Shown here: positions 53,201-62,200 of the stretch, in pieces | How positions within the stretch are numbered: the first letter of the stretch is position 1 | How the letters are laid out: each line of letters begins with the position of its first letter | NCBI GenBank assembly: GCA_037179515.1 | Contig: JAXCGZ010011695.1 | Span: 1-64,000, forward strand | Origin: Halocaridina rubra | Taxonomy: Eukaryota > Arthropoda > Malacostraca > Decapoda > Atyidae | Length of the DNA stretch: 64,000 bases | Direction of reading: 5' to 3' | Translations under genes and position numbers: made by a program | The notes under the pieces: generated by a model | What the model saw: only the letters and a program-made list of their open reading frames with translations | Told to the model about the DNA's origin: nothing | Database searches by the model: none

Positions 53201-56200
53201 ACATCCTTGAATATGGTAAACTGTCTTCTCCATCCAGTGGAAAAGTAATAATTAATAAATAATAACAATAATAATAACAGAAATTATAATAAATGTAAAT
53301 ATTCCATCTTACTTGACTGTGTAAGGCAGGTAATTAGGCCCGGATGCCCAGTAACTTCTCCCCACTGACAAAGAGGCTGAGGGGCCATCTTCCCTCCACT
53401 TCCACTCCCGCTACTGCTGTTACTGCTGCTGCTACTACTGCTGCTGCTACTACTACTGCTGCTACTTCCAGCAGAACCATTGCCACCTTTCACACTAACA
53501 GCAAATAGTTTTTCAACTTTGTCATTTTCATCTGAAGGAAATTTACATTTATGAATGATAAGACAGTGTTTAAAAATCTAGTTTTTACATGCAGATATGT
53601 CATTTGCTTGAATATAAATATAATTATTTTAGATAAAGTGGATGCTACGACAACAAAATATTTAAAAAACACGACTTACTCAGAGATACGAGAGGAGCAA
53701 TAAAACTTTTCCCCTGTGAGTAACTGAAGCACAACAGCTGGAGTGTGTGGGAGTAATACACTGAAACACCGCCTCCACCTATCTGCCCATTGGCATCCTA
53801 AGAAAATACAAAGTACAAATAAAGTAAATACGAAGTAAATCAGTCTTTTAAGTTATTGCAAAAATATTCTATTCAACTTGGAAATATTTTTCAAGCTTTG
53901 AATTAAGGATAATCTTTGACTTTTTGCCTAAACAGCATTTTAAACGACTTCCAAATTTTACTAAGAGCTAGTAGGGTGATCACAACTGTAAATATATGAA
54001 AGACATAGTATTGCTTTAAAATAACCTTCCTGTGTTAAACTTTTTTGGTCATACGTTTTCCTGCAAGAAGAAAAAAATGGAAGAGAAAGATTATCCCTTT
54101 TAGTTGCTTCCTTCGTTAAATGAGGGGATATGAGTGTGGCATTCTATTTTTTCCACCATCAAAAATATCCTTTTAATTCCCTTCAACATAAGGTAAGGAT
54201 ATTTCTATATATTTTATGTCACAATTATTCTCCATTCACAAGATGGTGGACACAGACATGTTACAGTTAGGGAATGAAGACCTACAAAAACAAGCATGAA
54301 TAAAAGGAATAATTCTTTCTCATCCTTCGCCATCTCTAAAATACTGTACTCATAAAATAAATTCAAAGGAGGTAAATTAAGGCAGCTATTTATATCAGAT
54401 AACAACATACCTTAATCCTTTACAATCTACAAATGAAATATACTCCTCCTTTACAATCTACAAATGAAATATACTCCTACCTTAAGATCTGAATGTTGAA
54501 TTTGTAACACGTTGGTGACATAGAATGGTCCATGTTGAGCAGAACTTTCGTCACTGAGGACTTGATGATAAATATAACCTGAAGAGGCCATGGCTACAAG
54601 ATAGCAACCATCATCCTGTAATGCAAATTAAAATATAAACCTGCATTTATTCACATTTATGCAGACTTATGTTGAAATCCTTAAATATATATACTGTATT
54701 AAGGTATCAAGTTATGCAATATGACATTTAAATAAGATCATTGCAACAGCCAACTTACCTGAGTACTAATAAAGCATGCATCTTTGATCTTTCCTGAAGG
54801 GAGGAGGAAGAAATACTGAGGTGACAAGGAATCAGCACTCAAATCATAAATTTTCACAAATTCAGCAGTAACCAGTGCTAACTGTGTCTGTTGCCCAGGC
54901 AACCAAATAGCTCGAATGATGTAATTCCCAGATTCTAACTGTGGATGCAAAACAAGGTGGTCTGACACGCTCCCAGCACTTGCAAATGTCAAGACATGAC
55001 AATCCTGGAAAGACAAAGAAGTGGGTGTATAGAACTGCATGTTGCACCGTTTTAATATTAAAAAATAGTCCCCATTCAAATGGGGGTGGACACATATGTT
55101 AGAGCTTGGGACATAATGCTGGACATCCTTCCTTACCCCTACATGGTGGGACTGCCCATGTTAGTTGCTTCCTAACATGCACATTCTACCACTGATCTAC
55201 CGCCACCCCCATTGTAAAGAAATAAATGTCACAAACTTCTTAAAGTCTAATATCTGTGAATATCAATATTTTCCATCGTTCAAAACAATGTTAAACAATC
55301 AATCATATAATAGTGGGTAATGCTAACTGAAATAAGAATCTTAAAACAGCTGAGGATCACAATGATACGCACAATACTTAAATTTAAGAAAGCATATTAC
55401 TGACTCATTATCTATTCATATACATGGGTTGAAAACCTTTCTTTTAAAAAGAGTGGTTGAGTAGAAGCATACAACCATGCACCATTGTTACAATCAGAGT
55501 TATACATTCATCTTTCTACTCAAAAAACAAGCTGCCAATCTTTGTCTTGCTCTCATTCGTTTTGCATCCACACACATATTGACACAATTATATGACTGTA
55601 TCATATGTTGGATAAGATAAAACGGATGGTTATAGGATGTCAAGAATTTTACCTTTAATCCACAAACGGCCAGATAATCATCATTTGCAGGATTTGCAGT
55701 GATGGATAAAACCGTGAAGGGCACAGGTGCCGAAGAGAGTCTAGTCAGAGTCAGTTTCTTCTTGGCTGAATCATGTTGTTTCAGTAATGAAGAGAGTTGC
55801 AGCACGGTAATCTTTCCTTTTTCGTGCGACACTGCTAGATGCTGTCGCTTTCCAATGGGAGAGGCCAGGCAGCACATAGCTACCCGTCGGATCATGTGGG
55901 CTGACATGAGCTGACGGATAGTCTGGCCCTGTTCTCCCGAGTAATTCAGGCGTACATTTTCAAAAGCCCCCTCTTGCGAACCGAGTGTGGCTACCATTAG
56001 CTGTTCTGTTGACTCAACATTCTGTTTGAGGATAGAGAAATTTAATCTTTTATAAGAGTAATACATGACACTGAATGATCAAAGTACAATACTGCCCCAT
56101 TTAGTTGACTTTTACAACATGCAAGGGAAACCTTAGCATAAAAAATTACAAATTTCACCATGGTTATATTACTACAAGAGCAATATATTTTCATCTCATT

Positions 56201-59200
56201 AGCTAAATAAATTTACACTGAGAATATATTAAAATACATCAAGGGAATGACCTAACCTTTGAGTTGTTGTGAACTTGGTTAAGAGCAGCGAGAGCACGTT
56301 GATAAGATCCTACAGAACAGGATTCAGAAGCACTTTCTTGGACAGTTGGAAGTAATTCAGTTAATAAGTCAAGAACTGTAGCAGCCACTTCACTACTGCT
56401 GACTTCTCCAACCAACAGTTCCCGAACATTCTCTGTAATTGCAAAAGTAACGACACGAATAAACAAATCAGAGCTCTAAAATGTTTATCATATAGTTTGC
56501 ATCCATTGAACAGCTTCCAGCAGTATTTTTACAAGTAACAACTTAGCTACTGCCACGTCTTTCTTTTCATTAACCCCTTAATTCACCCAACAGCTTACTA
56601 TTCAAATCAAAACTATATTTACAAAGTTTATTAAATATGTATTATATGCTACTAAAATTAAATTAAATCTCAAAAAATCTAGACACACAATTTGCTAAAG
56701 TATGTACAATCTAAGGTATCTCAAATACTTGTGCATAAAACCTTACGTATTCCTAACAACATAACTACATGCCAACAACAATTAACACTATGTCTTTTGG
56801 AAATATACAGACAAATAAGCATTTCCAAATTCATTCACCCACTTAAATAGACATCTCTTTATATCTACTCATATATATCCAAATTCTACTGCTTATAGTA
56901 TAAAAGACATTCTGACTTACCAAGCTTTTTGGCAAGAGCTTGTCTTTGTTTGTGGGTATCATCACGATATTTATCCTGTAATTAATAAGTACATAGTATT
57001 TAGTAAACAATCTTGAAATGACTGTATTATTTACACCAAATCCAATACAATATACAGAACTTAGTAATAATACTCCTATACAACCCATGCAATAAGTATA
57101 TTTTTTCTATTGATAACCAGGGAGTTTTGATCTTTATGACCTGTAATCAAAGCCATTACGGGGATGTAATGAGCAGCATCTATTTTAATCTGAGCCATTG
57201 TAAAGTTTCAATAAAATATTTTAAAAATACGCCAAAAATATTCCAGACTGTATAAATATTATTTACCATGTTTAGATGATTTGGCTGTACAGTATAATCA
57301 TGATGCAAAAAAATATCTATATCTCAACAAACAAATTTACCAATACCTTACATCCAACATTATATATATATAAACAATGAACATATTACATTATATTCTT
57401 ACCACTTGACTTCCTTGAGATGGAGAGGATGGGCGGCGTCTCAGCGACGACGGAAGTAGAGGCTCTACTCCAAATGCAGCAGGACCACTCGACGAGCCCA
57501 CACCATCTTCGTAAGATGCTGGGCTACGTTTGACTAATGCCTAAGGTCAAATAACATTCTTAGCATAAAAAAAATATTCTGTATTTTTTGTTGTCAATTC
57601 AAGGATTACATTCATTTCTGAAATTTAGTTACAAATCTGCTAATATGAAAACTACCTTCTTTTATGAAAGAGATGCCATCACCTTTGAAGTTAATACTGC
57701 ACCCACAACTAAAACAATTTTCAAATAGCAGGGCTCTGACATAACTTGTCCCTCAACTATTTTTTGCCATAAAGAATACTTACAGGAGGGATTCCCATCC
57801 TCCTGCTCCCCTCCTACAATGCAAGGGGAATAAGAGTTAAGAATGCTGCTGTCATTTTAAGTTTCACTGTTAATTCCCAGTGGGGAAGGAGCAGGGGAAA
57901 TGAGGTTGGATGCTCTTCCTAAAGCCTTGTGGTGGGCTCGTTTGCGGGTTTAATTTAAAAATATATACAAATTTGTGTTAAATATATCTTTCTTATGAAA
58001 AAAGTGACAGAAAAAACTGATAGGAAAAACATACTTTAAAAGGTTAAAGGTCTCAAATGAAAGGCAGAGACAAGGGACAGTGACTGAGCTAGATTTGTGT
58101 ACCAATCATATTACCGAGGCTCAAGCCCCCTCTCCAATCAAATGGACCCAGTGATCTCCAGGCAATGGCTGAATAATCAGGTAGACCTAAAGGAAGTCAC
58201 TGTTCCCCCAATTAATTGCCCAATTTAACTTCTTTTTTTCTTTTATAATTGTGACACTAGGATGGGCCAAAATAAATAAATCTACCCTCAACGAGCCTGG
58301 GCACGAAGAAAACACAGAGAGAAACAGAGATGGGGTGTATTGCGAAATGTCAGATGCGAAGGGATAATAGGACATGTGTAATGAATATCCAAGAATATTC
58401 GGTGTTGATGTAGGCATAGAAAGAGAACCGTAATTGAAGGAAGTCTTAATATTGAACCGTCCTAGACAGTCTTAATTAAGTCCACAAGACCCTTCAGCTG
58501 TAGTATCGCAAGGGGCGGTTGGTGATAACGATATGAGACAGCGAGCTAATCAAACCTCAGGCCAGGATTCCCATACACTACTTCTGCGCAACAAAATCGC
58601 AGTCTACTTTTACATTTTCCAATATACTTTACAACAAACTCACTTGACAAGATCCATCTTCTTTGGCTCCACAGTCACAAAAGAATGCTCCATACTTAGC
58701 ATAAGTCACATCATGTCCCCGATGACACACTCGTGCACACACAGTACATACGCCGACACCATCCACCATTCGGCAAGTGTGGCAATGGTACCAATGCTGG
58801 TGCATGAACTCCTTCTGTGTTACTGTGAAGGTACACAGCTTGTTACACATGCTGTCTTCATCCTTGAAGTGGAGCAAAGCAAGGAACAATTAGAGAGTGA
58901 AAGATGATAAAACCAATAAGGATTTACTTTACAAATGATCAAATGAATAAAAATATTTGCTAAACATAAAGCTACTGTGTAATGTACAAAATATATATCA
59001 GCATTAAGCTACATAACATTACATAATAATACCTAAAATTCTAGTAGAATATACCAACATTTTCCGAAGGACAAAATCGTCTCTTTTCCGAGGAAAGTTA
59101 TTTGTCACATGTGGTGTCTTCTTCACTCCAATAGGCATGCCACGATTTTAATAAATGAACACAGAGGAAGGATTAATCTTACCCTACTATCCTTTCCATT

Positions 59201-62200
59201 TCTCAGTTACTCTGCAGCAAGATATTATAAAAGGAGTGGACTAATCCATTATCTATTTTACATGCTTCCTAAGATAAGCACCATTTTGTGTCACAATCAC
59301 GTCTCCATTCTAATAAGGATGGAAACAGCCATAATGGAGCTAGGAGATTATGATAGGATGCCTTCCTAACTCTCCACAGTGGGATCAAATCCATGTTAGT
59401 TGCTTCCAAACTAGCGAACTTTACCAGTAAACTAGTGTGGCCTTCAGATAGCTTTCTAAGATACAAAGGCCATTAATAATGGCAATCATTCTCCTCAACT
59501 CCAAGGAAAAATTCTATTCACGTCTCATGCTTACGGAATCATCTCTAGCATACTAAATTTTTATTAACACCTAAAATATGAATATCTTTATGGGAGAGCT
59601 TCCCAAATCATATCTAGCATACTAATCTTTTACTAACACCTCAAGTATGACCACCTTAGTGTGAGAGCTTACCGAATCCTCTCCAGCACTATCTTCATCC
59701 TCTTGCGTTAGGTCATCAACCCAATCTGAATCTGTATCAGCAGTAAGGTCAAGTTCATAAGGTGGAGAAGTCATACCACTCCTATAAGCCACAGCCCAAC
59801 GTTCACTGCTCACCTGTTGAAAAAGTTATTTTATTAATTATTCTACTTTTGAACATTATAAAAATCTTATAACTTTGTACAGATAAGTAATCCCCAGAAC
59901 CCCATGCACTGGTAAATAACCCAATAAATTAAGATAGGAGAGGTTAGGTTAGGTTGGGCTGGTTTGACTTGGGTTGGGTTGGTTTGGTTTGGGTTAGGTG
60001 ACTTGCCATATAAATATGAATAAACAAACTAGGGCACCCTGGGACTGATATTTTCAAAAGCTGCAATGATAATTCATCAACTTCAAGTAAAATTCAAAGA
60101 GTAGTGTTTATCTTGCAGCAGACATATACAGATAAAATTATAAAATAAAAATTCAATTCTGAGAATCAAGTACAAACACACCATCGCTATAAACAAGAAC
60201 AATGTGTCATTATACTTCCATTTGCAGCTTATATCGAGCACTTATATACAAAACATGGAGTAAACTTCACCAACTAAGATATATATCATGATACATAATT
60301 ATTAAGAACTATTTCTCATAAATAACTTCCAAATTTACCTTCAAAGCAGCCACCACATCACTAACGTATATTAGCAGATAGCACATGGCTTCCAGGAGAT
60401 TTTTGTCTTTTGCGCCAACAATATGGTGCTTACTGAAACAGTAAAACGAACTTATGAATCTTTTACCTTTTTAAGACGTGGTGTATGTATAAATTAAGAC
60501 CTCAAAATGCACCAAAATTTAAACAGTAGACAGACGACACTCACTTACTCAAGCTTGGATACATCTTTCGCTTAGGCAAATATGCTAGCAAGAGAACTCG
60601 TCTAATTACATTTTTAAATTAGCCAAAAGAAGGCAAGAGATACTCCCATCCATTCTTCATTTACAATTACTTCATAAATAGTTCAAATGTATTAATAATT
60701 TGACAAATATCACAGCAGTGGAGAAAATGTGATCCTTATAAAAATAGATTAAAAATATCCAGTCTGCTGTAAATTTTCATCATACAGTGTGCTATCGTCC
60801 ACTGGCAACAATTCTAAAAAAATGGGCAGAGGCAGTGAGGTAGCATAATGCTCTGTCTGCTCTCACATTTTCAATCTATTCTGAAGCATGAAATGAAGTA
60901 CAGGGAGAAAGGGAGGGATTGCCAGCTACCCCAATCCCCATCCACAAATGTAACTTCTTTGACATGAAGAGGAATAATTTAGAAAGTAGGAGTATTCCTC
61001 TACAGCACCATGGATAATATTCTAAATATTGCATACATATCCTGTGCCGTAATTCTTCTTCTTCTTCTTCGTCTACATCTCTTCCCACTTTTATGTGGGG
61101 TCGATGTTTCTAGCCAATGTTCTCCATATGTTCCTGTCCCATACCTCATCACCCATCAAAACTTTAGACCTCAAGTCGTAATTGATGCAATCCATCCACC
61201 TACGCTTTGGTCTCCCCCTCCCTCTCCTACCCTGTATATCCATTTCCATCACCCTCCACCCAACATACTGTTCATCCCTCCTAATGACATGACCATACCA
61301 TCTTCATCTACTTTCTTGTATCTTATCTGATATTTCTCTAACTTTTGAATAATTAGCTCTTATGGCTTAGTCATGTTGAAAGTATTCCACCCTAATTAGG
61401 ATAGAACAGGTGGACCCATACTTATGGCTTGAGGTTCATAAAAGCAATCAACCTTTAGATCTTAAAAATTATCCCGTGGTGTGGATAGAATTCCACACAT
61501 ATTCCCAGCAAGTTATCAATATAAACTAGGAGATATAGGGGTGTTAAGGGTTATCAATCCATCTCCCCAAAACTTCTATAACAAAGAAACTGACAAAAGA
61601 GGAAAGACTGGATCCCACTTTTACTCGCACCATGCTATTCAATTCTTTATTAACAGTAGTACCTGCTGGCTCAGCTGAGTATACCATTTCGTTTTGTAGC
61701 AGAAATTCACCTTTTAATAAATACAATACTCACCACTGAGTCACCCACTGTGTAGCAGCTCTGAAAAGGGTGACATGACCTGTGCCAGAGCCAGCACTTG
61801 CAAGAGATGCCATAACAGACAGCAAGTGAGTCATGCTGGATAATCCCTCACTTCCTTCAGCCACTAATGATGAACCAAGTGGAACCAGAGATCTTAGCAA
61901 GCCATGAGCTACTTCCTGGGAGATAAAAAAACAAATACTTTATATGCATTTAGGAGCTAAGACGAGTGATTGACGTATATTAAGGTCTGGTGCTTATGTA
62001 TTTTGACTTGGCCACCCTCCCTTACAAGAGGGATTTCGGCCATTGTATATTTGTGTATGAAACTTTACAGGTAAGTAGTTATGCAGATAAAATGCATAAA
62101 TAAGGTCATAGAGAAATGCGAAGGGCTTACACGCAACATAAGCAGTGCAACACTAGTTTTTATGGTCAGAGTCACTGGTAATTATGTGTATGAAAAGCTC

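Noticed and set aside
54400..54480. Fourth exon-end duplication at w13
   Set aside because: Only CCTTAA is shared with the exon; the 30-bp repeat there is purely intronic.
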